A DNA stretch of 34,981 bases from CAZDYP01 sp964509505 (GCA_964509505.1 CAZDYP010000032.1:1-34981), one strand, 5' to 3'; shown: positions 9,098 to 16,654, counted from the first letter of the stretch. Made by a program: numbers and translations. Notes: a model not told the origin generated them from the sequence alone.

Positions 9098-10433
9098 AGC
9101 GCTGAAAGATCGTCGCAAAATACTTGATGCCCGCGAGGTAATCGGCGACGCGCACATTCTCGTTGGGCGCGTGGATGTTCATGCCCGCATACGCGACGCC
9201 CGCAGGCATGACCGTCGGGATATTGAACTTCGCGCCGAGCGCGTGCATCGGTCCGCTGCCCGAAATCAACGGCAACACAATGGGCGTCTTGCCCCAAATT
9301 TGTTTCGCGGCCTCCGCGCACAGCTTCGCAAAGGGCGCATCGAGCGGTGTGCGCGCGGGTTTTTCGCCGCCCAGCAGTTCAACTTTCACATCGTTGAATC
9401 CGTGCGCGTCGAGATGTTTCCGCAGCAACTTCACAATGTCGTGTGGGTCTTGATCAGGCACGAGGCGAAAATCAATTTTGGCAAACGCTTGATTGGGCAA
9501 CACGGTCTTCAAGCCTTGCCCCGTGTAGCCACTCCACACGCCGCAGATAGTGCAGGTCGGTTGGAACGTGAGTCGCTCCTGAATCGCCTGTCCGGTTAAC
9601 CCAAGCACATACGACTTGAAGCCATGCAATTTTTTCATGGCTTGTTCGGGAAACTTGATTGCGTGCAGCGCCTTGCGGTCGGCGGCGCTGGGTTTGCGAA
9701 CTTTGTCATAGAAGCCTTTGATGAGTATTTTCTCGTTTTGAGCTTTCAACGTGGATAGCGCCCACGTCAAACGCCATGCGGCATTGGGAATGATGGCGGC
9801 GCGCGCGGAGTGCATGTCCGCCTTCGCCGTCTGCACACTCAATTGCACATACGCGATGCCCTTGCAGCCCAACGCGAGCTCTGGCACTTCATTCGCATTC
9901 AAGCCCCCGCACTCCCACAGACACGCGTCGGCTTGTAATAATTTTTTGTGTTGGTTGGCAAAGTGTTCGAGGTTAGGTGAGCCAATTTCTTCTTCGCCCT
10001 CGACGATGAACTTGATGTTCGTCGCGATTTGCCCGCGCACCTTTTGAATCGCGTCAATCGCGCAGATGCGCGCGACAAAATCGCCCTTATCGTCGGCGAT
10101 GCCACGCCCATAAATTTTGCCGTCGTGAATCTCGCCGCTCCATGGATCGTGATGCCACAGCTCTAATGGTTCGGGCGGCTGCACGTCGTAATGGTTGTAC
10201 GACGAGAGCGTGCGCGCGGCGCCGACGCGCAGCTCGCCAAAGACCACGGGCTGCCCTTTTGTCTCCAGCCGTTGCGCCTTGGCGCCCACCGCCTCAATCA
10301 TCTCAATCACAATGTCGCTCGCTTCTTTGACACCGATGCCTTGCGCCGCCACGGAAGGTTGGCGCACCAAGCGTTGCGCGCGCGCGATGTAATCATCGGC
10401 GTGTTGGTCAATGTAAGTGTAAATGTCCTGCAT
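9087..10433 (-). CDS. M20 family metallodipeptidase
   Basis: 448 residues, typical for the dipeptidase branch of the M20 di-zinc peptidases. Metal and catalytic positions are recognisable: YNHYDVQPPEP (His ligand and catalytic Asp), YGRGIADDKG (bridging Asp), VEGEEEIGSPN (catalytic Glu and Glu ligand), LWECGG (in the usual Asp/Glu ligand region) and SGSGPMHALGA (C-terminal His ligand). The inserted lid/dimerisation domain is present (about residues 190-350). Start ATG 10433 has GAGGG six nt upstream. Probably a cytosolic peptidase acting on dipeptides; no signal peptide. The last codon and TAG lie within the 21-nt tandem repeat at 9051-9097. Confidence 0.92.
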   Translation of the reverse strand: MQDIYTYIDQHADDYIARAQRLVRQPSVAAQGIGVKEASDIVIEMIEAVGAKAQRLETKGQPVVFGELRVGAARTLSSYNHYDVQPPEPLELWHHDPWSGEIHDGKIYGRGIADDKGDFVARICAIDAIQKVRGQIATNIKFIVEGEEEIGSPNLEHFANQHKKLLQADACLWECGGLNANEVPELALGCKGIAYVQLSVQTAKADMHSARAAIIPNAAWRLTWALSTLKAQNEKILIKGFYDKVRKPSAADRKALHAIKFPEQAMKKLHGFKSYVLGLTGQAIQERLTFQPTCTICGVWSGYTGQGLKTVLPNQAFAKIDFRLVPDQDPHDIVKLLRKHLDAHGFNDVKVELLGGEKPARTPLDAPFAKLCAEAAKQIWGKTPIVLPLISGSGPMHALGAKFNIPTVMPAGVAYAGMNIHAPNENVRVADYLAGIKYFATIFQRFGG

Positions 10434-10462
10434 GAATTTCCCTCAAAAGTAGGTTGAGCAAA

Positions 10463-10514
10463 GTAGGACAAGTTTTTAACTTGCCTCGCTGCGCAAGTTG
10501 CAAACTTGCTCTAC
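10463..10514. repeat. 52-bp dyad repeat, copy 1
   Basis: GTAGGACAAGTTTTTAACTT at the left and AAGTTGCAAACTTGCTCTAC at the right; CAAGTT/AACTTG pairs form two hairpins, and the ends GTAG/CTAC are inverted. A second copy of the same length is at 13419-13470. The end of this copy supplies the TAG stop of the alpha/beta hydrolase. Confidence 0.88.
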
Positions 10515-11275
10515 ATTTCTGCCATCAAAAATTTCACCGTCGCATCCTTGTATTGCTGATTGCCCACTGTCGTGAAGTGGTTGGCGTTGGGAATCGTGAC
10601 GAGTTGTGTATGTGGCATAGCTTTCGCCAATGCGTGCGCGCTGCCGACCACCTCATCTTGCTCGCCGACGACGATGAGTAACGGGCGCGTGAGTTGCGCA
10701 ACTTGCGCGCGGGTCTTGGGCGCAAAATCTGCGCGCGCGACAGCTGCCAACGCGCGCACGTCGTTGCCGGGGATGTTCTCTGCGAACATGCGATAGCGCG
10801 CGGTCACGGGATTCGTCACGGCGGCGAGGCTCGGCGCTTCTAACGCTTCCGCGATGTGCGCGATGGTCTGAGCGTGCGCGCCTTCGCCCAGCGCGCCATC
10901 GCCGATGCCGCCACAAACGATTTTGCGAAAACGCTGTGGATGGTTGAGCGTGAGGTCGAGCGCGATGAAACCGCCGAGCGAATAGCCATGCAAATCCGCT
11001 TGCGCGAGCTTGAGATGGTCGAGCAAATTCAACACATCGCCGCCCATTTTCACAAAGCCATAATCATCGGGTTGATACAACTTCGCGCTGCCGCCATGTC
11101 CGCGCAGGTCCATGCCGATCACCTGAAAGCCATGACTCGTGAGCCACTCGACCCAACTTGGCATCATAAAGTTGGTAGCGAATGAAACGGTGAGACCATG
11201 CAACAAGACAATGGGACGACCTTCGCCGTGAATTTCGTAGGCAATCGAAATGCCGTTGGAATTGAAGGTGGGCAT
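10511..11275 (-). CDS. Alpha/beta-fold hydrolase
   Basis: 254 residues from the ATG at 11275, chosen because homology starts there (MPTFNSNGISIAYEIHGEGR); the open frame upstream to 11362 merely translates a heptamer repeat. Catalytic triad: nucleophile Ser99 in HGYSLGG, Asp in VVGEQDEVV and His in PNANHFTTVG. Oxyanion region VLLHGLTV and the RGHGGSAK loop are typical of the esterase/epoxide-hydrolase-like superfamily. No cap domain of unusual size. Substrate unknown. Located between an M20 peptidase and an NAD-dependent epimerase on the same strand. The stop codon TAG is provided by the terminal GTAG of a 52-bp dyad repeat. Confidence 0.9.
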   Translation of the reverse strand: MPTFNSNGISIAYEIHGEGRPIVLLHGLTVSFATNFMMPSWVEWLTSHGFQVIGMDLRGHGGSAKLYQPDDYGFVKMGGDVLNLLDHLKLAQADLHGYSLGGFIALDLTLNHPQRFRKIVCGGIGDGALGEGAHAQTIAHIAEALEAPSLAAVTNPVTARYRMFAENIPGNDVRALAAVARADFAPKTRAQVAQLTRPLLIVVGEQDEVVGSAHALAKAMPHTQLVTIPNANHFTTVGNQQYKDATVKFLMAEM

Positions 11276-11283
11276 AAGTGGAG

Positions 11284-11336
11284 ATGAGAGATTGGGGATT
11301 GGGGGTTGGGTATTTGGATAGTGGATGTTGGGGAGC
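11284..11336. repeat. Heptamer tandem repeat (GGGGATT-type)
   Basis: Period-7 units on the plus strand: GGGGATT, GGGGGTT, GGGTATT, TGGATAG, TGGATGT. It lies immediately upstream of the hydrolase start codon on the minus strand, where a ribosome site would be expected. Confidence 0.85.
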
Positions 11337-11423
11337 GTCTCGAAAAATTTAATGCCACACAACCACGGATGGAGTCTTTCGTTCTTTGCCTAATTCGTTG
11401 TGGCGTTTGATAACAGCAGCGCA

Positions 11424-12431
11424 TTATGCCTGCTGCGCGCGCCACGCTTGCAGCAATTGTTGCTCACGTTCTGGTTTGAGGCCCGCGCGCCATTGACGAT
11501 CCGGGGGCAGCTGCGCGTTCCATGCAAGCGTGTCACGAATTGTGTCGGCAAGTGGGCGGAACGTGAGACCAGCGCGTATCGCTTTCTGGCAGTTGACTGT
11601 CGAGAAGCCCGCATTGTCTTTGGTTGGCACCCATAACGGCATCTCCATCCATGGCTGCACATTTTGTTGCGACAAAAATTCTTCCGATACCCACGTGAAC
11701 GTCGCATCGCTGCCGCTCCCACGCTGGCACTCATCGAGTAACGCGCCAAATGTGAGCGGGTAATCGGGCCCTGTCGCGTTATAAACGCCGACTTGCTTTT
11801 GCTCGACCATGCGGATGTTCCACTCGGCGAGGTCTTTCACGTCAATGATTTGTGTTTGCATGTTGGGACCATTGGGCGCGAGGACGGCGCCACCGCGTGC
11901 GACACGCACGGGCCAGTAAGTGAAGCGGTCCGTCGGGTCGTACATGCCGACGATGAGGCCGGGGCGAATGACCAACACGCGGCCGGGCATCGCGCGCTCT
12001 GCCGCTTGCTCACACAACGCCTTGAGGGGCCCGTACGTTTTGCCGTCAATCGTCTCGACGGTTTCATCGTCGAGCTTGCCGACGGGCGCATGTTCATCCA
12101 TACCCGGTGTGTTGAAATCGGCAAAGACCGAGATGCTTGAGATGAAGGTGTAATGCTCGACGGCATCTGCCAGCAACTCCGCCGACGCGCGCACGAGGCG
12201 CGGCGCGTAGCCGCTCGTGTCAATCACCGCGTCCCACATGCGTCCTTTCAATGCGTCGAGCCCTGAGCTTGTCGAAGGGTCGCGATTGCCACGCAACTGT
12301 TCCAATTCAGGAAACAAGGTAGGGTTGCGCTGCCCGCGATTGAACAACGTCACGTCATGCCCGCGCGCTAATGCGACTTCGACCAACATGCGACCCAAAA
12401 ATTGGGTGCCGCCGAGAATCAACAATTTCAT
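11424..12431 (-). CDS. NAD-dependent epimerase/dehydratase (extended SDR)
   Basis: 335 residues from ATG 12431, chosen because the Rossmann motif LLILGGTQFLG follows directly; the frame extends upstream only as a chance overlap. Signatures: NRG (NADP/NAD loop), AVIDTSGYAPR, ISSISVF, and a YGPLKALCEQ segment corresponding to the Tyr-xxx-Lys active site of SDRs. RPGLIVGMYDPTDRFTYWP and the C-terminal region are typical of the chloroplast-RNA-binding-like/isoflavone-reductase-like SDRs common in Actinobacteria and Chloroflexota. The segment PSTSSG (encoded at about 12259-12280) looks inserted in frame between GNRD and LDALKGR, and its DNA is the dispersed CCTTCGACAAGCTCAGG-type repeat. The ATG overlaps the stop of an upstream remnant ORF by the ATGA arrangement. 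Confidence 0.88.
   Translation of the reverse strand: MKLLILGGTQFLGRMLVEVALARGHDVTLFNRGQRNPTLFPELEQLRGNRDPSTSSGLDALKGRMWDAVIDTSGYAPRLVRASAELLADAVEHYTFISSISVFADFNTPGMDEHAPVGKLDDETVETIDGKTYGPLKALCEQAAERAMPGRVLVIRPGLIVGMYDPTDRFTYWPVRVARGGAVLAPNGPNMQTQIIDVKDLAEWNIRMVEQKQVGVYNATGPDYPLTFGALLDECQRGSGSDATFTWVSEEFLSQQNVQPWMEMPLWVPTKDNAGFSTVNCQKAIRAGLTFRPLADTIRDTLAWNAQLPPDRQWRAGLKPEREQQLLQAWRAQQA
12259..12280. repeat. In-frame CCTTCGACAAGCTCAGG-type repeat
   Basis: The minus strand reads CCCTTCGACAAGCTCAGGGC within the epimerase gene, encoding PSTSSG. The inner part TGAGCTTGTCGA is near-palindromic. I know this as a widely dispersed short repeat in environmental genomes; here it sits inside a coding region without breaking the frame. 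Confidence 0.7.
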
Positions 12432-12565
12432 TTGAGAGTGACCAATCCTTTGCGACAATCTATGGTCAGACGCTTGCCGCGCAAGAAATTTAAACCTAGA
12501 ACGCCCTCCACACTGGAAGTGGCTTGAGCATCTTCGTCATTGCTGGATTTTCTAGCAGCACCCAT
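12428..12565 (-). pseudogene. Possible C-terminal remnant of a retropepsin-like aspartic protease
   Basis: A 45-codon frame on the minus strand ends with SSVEGVLGLNFLRGKRLTID followed by CRKGLVTLK and TGA. The pattern DGxLGxDFLRxxxLTIDxxxG is typical of the C-terminal part of clan AA (retropepsin-like) proteases. The catalytic DTGA part is absent; the region from 12566 to 12723 contains only interrupted frames. The stop overlaps the epimerase ATG (ATGA). Either a decayed gene or a small unrelated protein; homology covers about 30 residues only. Confidence 0.4.
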
Positions 12566-12723
12566 TCTGCGTCAAAATGTTTTGTATCTCAGTGTATGAC
12601 ATAATAGAGCCCAAACGCGCAGGACGTTTGGACTTGGTTTTCGGCTTTATGTTAGTCAATTTGCGCATCTTGCACTTCTAGCAGCTTGACGCCAGCTATG
12701 GATTTCTTTTTCACGCTCTCATC

Positions 12724-13368
12724 CTAACCATTCAACAAGCGTTCCAACACCTCTGCCGCCTCGTGTGGCTTGAACTCATAGGGGCCTGGTCCCCCCTGAT
12801 ACACGATGCGCCCATCCGTCCCGACGATGTAGATACGTTCGGGCCAGCCCGCGAAGGTTTCGTTGACAGCATTATCCATGCCATCCACCAGCGTGGGGAT
12901 AGTTAATCCCAAGGTACCCTCCACGAGTCGCGCCAACGCCAATCGTTCCTCAAGCGTCGTCGGCTGACGATAGCACACGCCTGCGCGTTCGTTAGACTCC
13001 AGGTGCCATTCATCCAGCGCGTGAGCTTCGGCGATATAGACGATGAAAAACCGCGCGCGGTCACGATAGGTCTGATACATTTTTTCAAGCACGCCAGACT
13101 GGCGGCGGAACGGCGGTCAGGTGATGCTACCGAAAATCAGCGCGAGCGGTTGCGCGCCACTTAGCTGGGGTAGTGAGGCGACGCGCCCATCCGTCAGCCA
13201 TGTCACCGAGAGCGTGGGTAGCGCATCGCCCACACGCACTTGTGGTTGGCGGCGATAGTGTTGTAACGACGCAAGGATCGTATCACGCAACTGTGGATCC
13301 GTGACACGGGCAATTTCCTCGCGGTCGCGCGCATCTAACATGGGCAGTTGTTCAACAGAGTTTGTCAT
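12724..13368 (-). CDS. Iodothyronine deiodinase-family selenoprotein (in-frame UGA = Sec)
   Basis: Two frames separated by a single in-frame TGA (13119-13117) make one protein of about 214 residues. The TGA falls in IFGSIT-U-PPFRRQ, the position of catalytic selenocysteine in deiodinases (vertebrate GSCT-U-PPF/PSF). Downstream family features all agree: FFIVYIAEAHALDEW (conserved Glu/His), RQPTTLEERL, PTLVDGMDNAVNETF, PERIYIVGTDGRIVYQGGPG and a C-terminal helix. It belongs to the thioredoxin fold redox group; bacterial members are probably selenol/thiol oxidoreductases rather than thyroid hormone enzymes. ATG 13368 is preferred because AGGA lies 6 nt upstream; ATG 13407 is possible. Downstream of a SIR2-like gene on the same strand. 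It could be a nonsense pseudogene, but the exact Sec position and hairpin argue strongly against that. Confidence 0.85.
13092..13119 (-). promoter_or_regulatory. Putative bacterial SECIS element with UGA codon
   Basis: UGA occupies 13119-13117. Then, 12 nt further, CGCCA-GTC-TGGCG (13104-13092) forms a perfect 5-bp stem whose loop starts with G at +18 after the UGA; two more pairs are possible below a bulged U. Bacterial SECIS elements are hairpins directly downstream of UGA with a G early in the apical loop, so position and shape fit SelB recognition. Confidence 0.7.
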
Positions 13369-13418
13369 ATCGTATCCTAAGATTTCGCTGTCAAATAGTA
13401 CGGACATGGAGCGCAGGC

Positions 13419-13470
13419 GTAGGACCAGTTTTTAACTTGTCCAGGTGGGCAAGTTGCAAACGTGCCCTAC
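13419..13470. repeat. 52-bp dyad repeat, copy 2
   Basis: GTAGGACCAGTTTTTAACTT ... AAGTTGCAAACGTGCCCTAC, same length and design as 10463-10514, differing at about a dozen positions, mostly in the loop. It lies upstream of the deiodinase-like gene. Confidence 0.88.
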
Positions 13471-13524
13471 ACTCGCTATAACGGAATTAATTTCTTAAAC
13501 TTCAGTCAGACTTGTCGGGTCTCA

Positions 13525-14370
13525 TCAGACGGGCGGCGTCCACGTCGCGGCCGCTTGTAGTTGCTCCAACAAATCCACGACGGGTTGATGCCCACCGTGA
13601 GAGTTGTAGGAAATGATGCGGATGTTCATGCGCGTGAACAGATGGTCAACCGTCAAATCGTTGGAGTCCGCCAGCAGCGCAAAATGTTGAGGCGTGTAGC
13701 CCTCAAAGATGAGCGTGAGCTCACGCAACAACAATTGAAAATCAGGATCACGCAAGCTGTAGCCGACGAAGAGGATGGTGTAGTTGAGAAAGACCGCTTG
13801 CAGAAAACTCCGCACATGCGGGCTACGCAGAATGAGCTGGTCGTAGTCCTGGCTGGTCAGCACGACGCTGGCAGGCGATTGCAAATCGCCATGCAATTTG
13901 AAGATGAACAGCTCAGGTTCATACAGCGCCGTCGCCAACGCCGATACCGCTTCATGCGTAAACGTCTTGGGCGCCCAGCCGCGCACTTGTGTGACCACCG
14001 TTTCCAACAAGCGATCATAGTTGGTCGTAATCAAGCCGCGATAGTCGGTGGTGGCGATCAACTCGTGCGCGTGCGGTGGTTTGGTGGGCTTATTCAGCTG
14101 CTTTTGCAGCACGGCCGCGTATTGGTTTTTGCCCAATTGCGTGCGCGCCACATCCGCCAACATCAGGTAATCATTTTGCTGTGTCAATTCATCCAACATG
14201 GCCGCGCGCGGCGCAGGCGCTTGCTTTTTCACTTCATCGGTCAACGACTTCACGAGGGTGTTCCACGCGGGATAGCCTGCCATCATGGACAAGCCCGCGC
14301 CCACGAACAACATGCACCGCCGATTTTTGACGGCTTCCAGCAGTGGATGATTATCAGGTAAGATGGGCAT
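13525..14370 (-). CDS. SIR2-like NAD-binding protein
   Basis: 281 residues of the SIR2_2 type. NAD-binding motif MLFVGAGLSMMAGYP at the N-terminus, GLITTNYDRLLE in the middle, KLHGDL carrying the catalytic-type His, and GYSLRDPDF near the end of the Rossmann part. The Cys4 zinc ribbon of classical protein deacetylases is missing. In this subfamily SIR2 domains often hydrolyse NAD+ in antiphage defence, but no partner (Argonaute, HerA, TIR, SLOG) is adjacent, so that role is only a possibility. Start ATG 14370 has GAGGA 4 nt upstream. It lies 33 nt after the LysK stop on the same strand, so it may be cotranscribed with it. Confidence 0.85.
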   Translation of the reverse strand: MPILPDNHPLLEAVKNRRCMLFVGAGLSMMAGYPAWNTLVKSLTDEVKKQAPAPRAAMLDELTQQNDYLMLADVARTQLGKNQYAAVLQKQLNKPTKPPHAHELIATTDYRGLITTNYDRLLETVVTQVRGWAPKTFTHEAVSALATALYEPELFIFKLHGDLQSPASVVLTSQDYDQLILRSPHVRSFLQAVFLNYTILFVGYSLRDPDFQLLLRELTLIFEGYTPQHFALLADSNDLTVDHLFTRMNIRIISYNSHGGHQPVVDLLEQLQAAATWTPPV

Positions 14371-14403
14371 TGTGTCCTCACTTTTTTCATCACGAAGTAT
14401 AGG

Positions 14404-15501
14404 CTACTCCATCAAGGATTGCAATACATCCGCCAACACCTCAATCGCCTTCAAATACTCGTTCACGTCAATATGCTCATGCGGCGTGTGGTCGAGGTTC
14501 GAGTCGCCAGGTCCATAGGCGACGATGGGACAATTCCAAAGCGGCGCGACGACGTTCATATCCGCCGTGCCACTCTTCACCGTGAAGCCCGGCTTCGCGC
14601 CATGCGCCCGCAACGACGCGAGAAACGCGCGCACCAGCGGCGTGTTCTTGTCGGCGCGATAAGCCTCTTCTTCACTGGCAAAAGAAAGTTCGGCGTCATC
14701 GGCAAAATTTTTGATGTCTGATTTTAGATTTTTGATTTGAACGCCAACGGGGACGCGAATGCCGATGGTCATCTCAACCGAATCGGTGAAGGGGTCATCG
14801 CCTGTGTGGATGCGACGCAGTGATGGGTCGAGCTGCTCGAACATGCCCTTTTTGTCTTGATTGTATTGCATAGCAAGGGCGTTCACGCGATTCCAAAACG
14901 TGACCGCGCTCTCGGCAACGCCGCGTTGTTGTCCTGCAGTGTGGCTCATCTCACGCGCTTTGCGATAATGCACGAGCAAGCGTCCTTTGTAGCCGAGCGT
15001 CACACGATCCCAACCGCTTGGCTCGCCGATGACGCAATAGGTCGGACGATACTGCGTTGCTGCGAATCGCGCGCCTTTGGAGGTTGCATACTCTTCTTCG
15101 ACTGCGCCCACCACGACGATGCGCCACCCTTCACGCGCACCGACTTGCGCCGCCGCCACAATGAACGTACACAATGGGCCCCGCGCATCCACCGCGCCGC
15201 GCCCATACAGTTTGTCGCCTTCGCGCCGCACGGGAATGAAGCCGGGCACGGTGTCCATGTGGCCGAGCAAGACGATCTCCTTTGTAACATCCCTCCTTGT
15301 CCCTTCGCCCCTCTCCCTATTAGGGAGAAAGGTTGGGAGTGAGGGTTCGAGGATGCCAACCGCATTCCCCGCTTCGTCCCGAAATGCGCGGAAGCCGAGC
15401 GCGTGCATTTGCGCGACGAGGTACGCGCAGATTTTTTCTTCTTGCGTGGCGGGGCCGTAGATGGTGAGTGCGCCTTCAAGCAGCGCAATAGCGTCTTCCA
15501 C
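14404..15501 (-). CDS. lysK: [LysW]-lysine/ornithine hydrolase LysK (M20 family)
   Basis: Releases lysine from the carrier protein LysW in the last step of alpha-aminoadipate lysine biosynthesis (some homologues also act in arginine synthesis). M20 zinc ligands are present: LLGHMDTVPGF, YGRGAVDARGP, VEEEYATSKGARFA, VIGEPSGWDRVTLGYKGR and YGPGDSNLDHTPHEHID, the last being diagnostic of LysK. About 365 residues, slightly longer than usual because two in-frame stretches look inserted: about 21 residues at 15288-15349 (PSLPTFLPNRERGEG...) and about 13 at 14704-14740 (QIKNLKSDIKNF). The start is GTG 15501; no ATG fits. LysJ and the other lysine genes are 13 kb or more away on the same strand. Confidence 0.9.
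   Translation of the reverse strand: MEDAIALLEGALTIYGPATQEEKICAYLVAQMHALGFRAFRDEAGNAVGILEPSLPTFLPNRERGEGTRRDVTKEIVLLGHMDTVPGFIPVRREGDKLYGRGAVDARGPLCTFIVAAAQVGAREGWRIVVVGAVEEEYATSKGARFAATQYRPTYCVIGEPSGWDRVTLGYKGRLLVHYRKAREMSHTAGQQRGVAESAVTFWNRVNALAMQYNQDKKGMFEQLDPSLRRIHTGDDPFTDSVEMTIGIRVPVGVQIKNLKSDIKNFADDAELSFASEEEAYRADKNTPLVRAFLASLRAHGAKPGFTVKSGTADMNVVAPLWNCPIVAYGPGDSNLDHTPHEHIDVNEYLKAIEVLADVLQSLME
14704..14740. repeat. In-frame AT-rich repeat inside lysK
   Basis: AAAATTTTTGATGTCTGATT followed by TTAGATTTTTGATTTGA, with units of the TTTTGAT/TTTAGAT kind seen between genes at 7141-7197 and 17521-17550. It encodes about 13 residues without breaking lysK. Confidence 0.75.
15288..15349. repeat. 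In-frame CTCCCTATTAGGGAG-containing repeat inside lysK
   Basis: About 62 nt with the dyad CTCCCTA-T-TAGGGAG (15312-15326) followed by AAAGGTTGGGAGTGAGGGTT. It encodes a PNRERGEG-type stretch known from dispersed repeats in many genomes. Compared with Thermus-like LysK, it sits between NAVGIL and KEIVLLGH, where no such residues are expected. Confidence 0.75.
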
Positions 15502-15588
15502 AGAGTCTCATGTCTCGCTTTCTATATCTCTACTTCGGTGAATGTAACACAGTTCATCACAAAACACAACAGGCACATGGGGGGAGGC

Positions 15589-15616
15589 TTGACGAGCGAA
15601 GCAGAGGGCTTATAAT
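15589..15616 (+). promoter_or_regulatory. Sigma70-type promoter of the TPR gene
   Basis: TTGACG (15589-15594), 16-nt spacer, TATAAT (15611-15616); followed 25 nt later by the ribosome site AGGAG (15642-15646) and ATG 15652. Confidence 0.8.
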
Positions 15617-15651
15617 GGCACGGCAAATAATTCAGCACGATAGGAGCTCTC

Positions 15652-16521
15652 ATGTCTCAACCTGTTGTCGGCGATGTGGGCGTTTCACTCTTCGGCAAAC
15701 CATTGGAACCTCCCACACCCACTCCTGAACAAATCGCTGCGCTTGACGAGGCACAACGTCATTATGCAGCGGATCCCAATTTGGAAAACACCATTTGGTA
15801 TGGGCGACGCTTAGCGTATTGCTTTCAATTTGCGAAAGCGTTTGCCGTCTATACCGACGGCATCGCGCGTTTTCCGACCGCGCATCAACTCTATCGTCAT
15901 CGTGGGCATCGGTACATCTCGACGCGCCAATTCGACAAGGCTCTGGCTGACTTCACCCAAGCGGCTGAACTGGCGTCTTCGCAACCTGTCACCCTTGAAC
16001 CCGATGGCGTGCCCAATCGGTTGAACAAGCCTCTCTCCAATTCGCATTTCAACATCTGGTATCACTGGGGACTGACCCACTATTTGATGGGCGCATACGC
16101 GCAAGCTGTGCCCATCTATCAAACGTGCTTGCTGTATTCGGCTAACGACGACAGCATCGTCGCCACGTCGGATTGGCTCTACATGACGTATCGGCGTCTG
16201 GGTGATACCAGCGCAGCGGCGCGCGTGCTGGAGCCGATTCACGCGCAACTGAATGTGGTCGAGAACCATGCCTATCACAATCGCCTGTTGATGTACAGGG
16301 GTCTGGTCACGCCCGAATCGTTGCTGCATCCGCAAGCAGAGACAGAAGCGGCGACCGAGCTCGCCGTCGTCACACAAGGTTACGGGGTGGGCAATTGGTA
16401 TCTTTACAACGGGCAACGTGACAAAGCGCAAGACATTTTCGCGCGCGTCTTGCAATCCAAAAGTTGGTCAGCTTTTGGTTACATCGCCGCCGAGGTAGAT
16501 ATGCTCAAGTTCGGCAGCTGA
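15652..16521 (+). CDS. Tetratricopeptide-repeat protein
   Basis: 289 residues, no signal peptide. Helical repeats of TPR type are seen from about residue 30: FAKAFAVYTDGIARFP, QFDKALADFTQAAELA, YAQAVPIYQTCLLYS, LGDTSAAARVLEPIHAQL and QRDKAQDIFARVLQS. A cytosolic protein of the uncharacterised TPR type; partner and function unknown. Single-gene unit: own promoter (15589-15616), AGGAG 5 nt before ATG, own terminator at 16655-16687. Confidence 0.88.
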   Translation: MSQPVVGDVGVSLFGKPLEPPTPTPEQIAALDEAQRHYAADPNLENTIWYGRRLAYCFQFAKAFAVYTDGIARFPTAHQLYRHRGHRYISTRQFDKALADFTQAAELASSQPVTLEPDGVPNRLNKPLSNSHFNIWYHWGLTHYLMGAYAQAVPIYQTCLLYSANDDSIVATSDWLYMTYRRLGDTSAAARVLEPIHAQLNVVENHAYHNRLLMYRGLVTPESLLHPQAETEAATELAVVTQGYGVGNWYLYNGQRDKAQDIFARVLQSKSWSAFGYIAAEVDMLKFGS

Positions 16522-16654
16522 AATGGGTGATGTAACCACGCATCATTCCCGTACACATTGGGTGCGAAGCAATCGGCGCATCCCAAGCAGCAGCTTGCTT
16601 TGCTGCACAACGGACTCGCCATGACGCAGGGCGAGCGCGTAGCGTACACGATCT

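Noticed and set aside
12724..13407. Two separate small genes (12724-13092 and 13117-13407) or a nonsense pseudogene
   Set aside because: Same frame, one TGA exactly at the deiodinase Sec position and a SECIS-like hairpin; a single selenoprotein explains it better.
13561..14361. Plus-strand frame of 266 codons opposite the SIR2-like gene
   Set aside because: No recognisable motif; the minus-strand gene has clear SIR2 motifs.
16522..16654. Small gene between the TPR gene and its terminator
   Set aside because: No frame with a start, ribosome site and recognisable sequence; the GCGAAGCAATC ... GCCATGACG pieces look like a decayed dispersed repeat.
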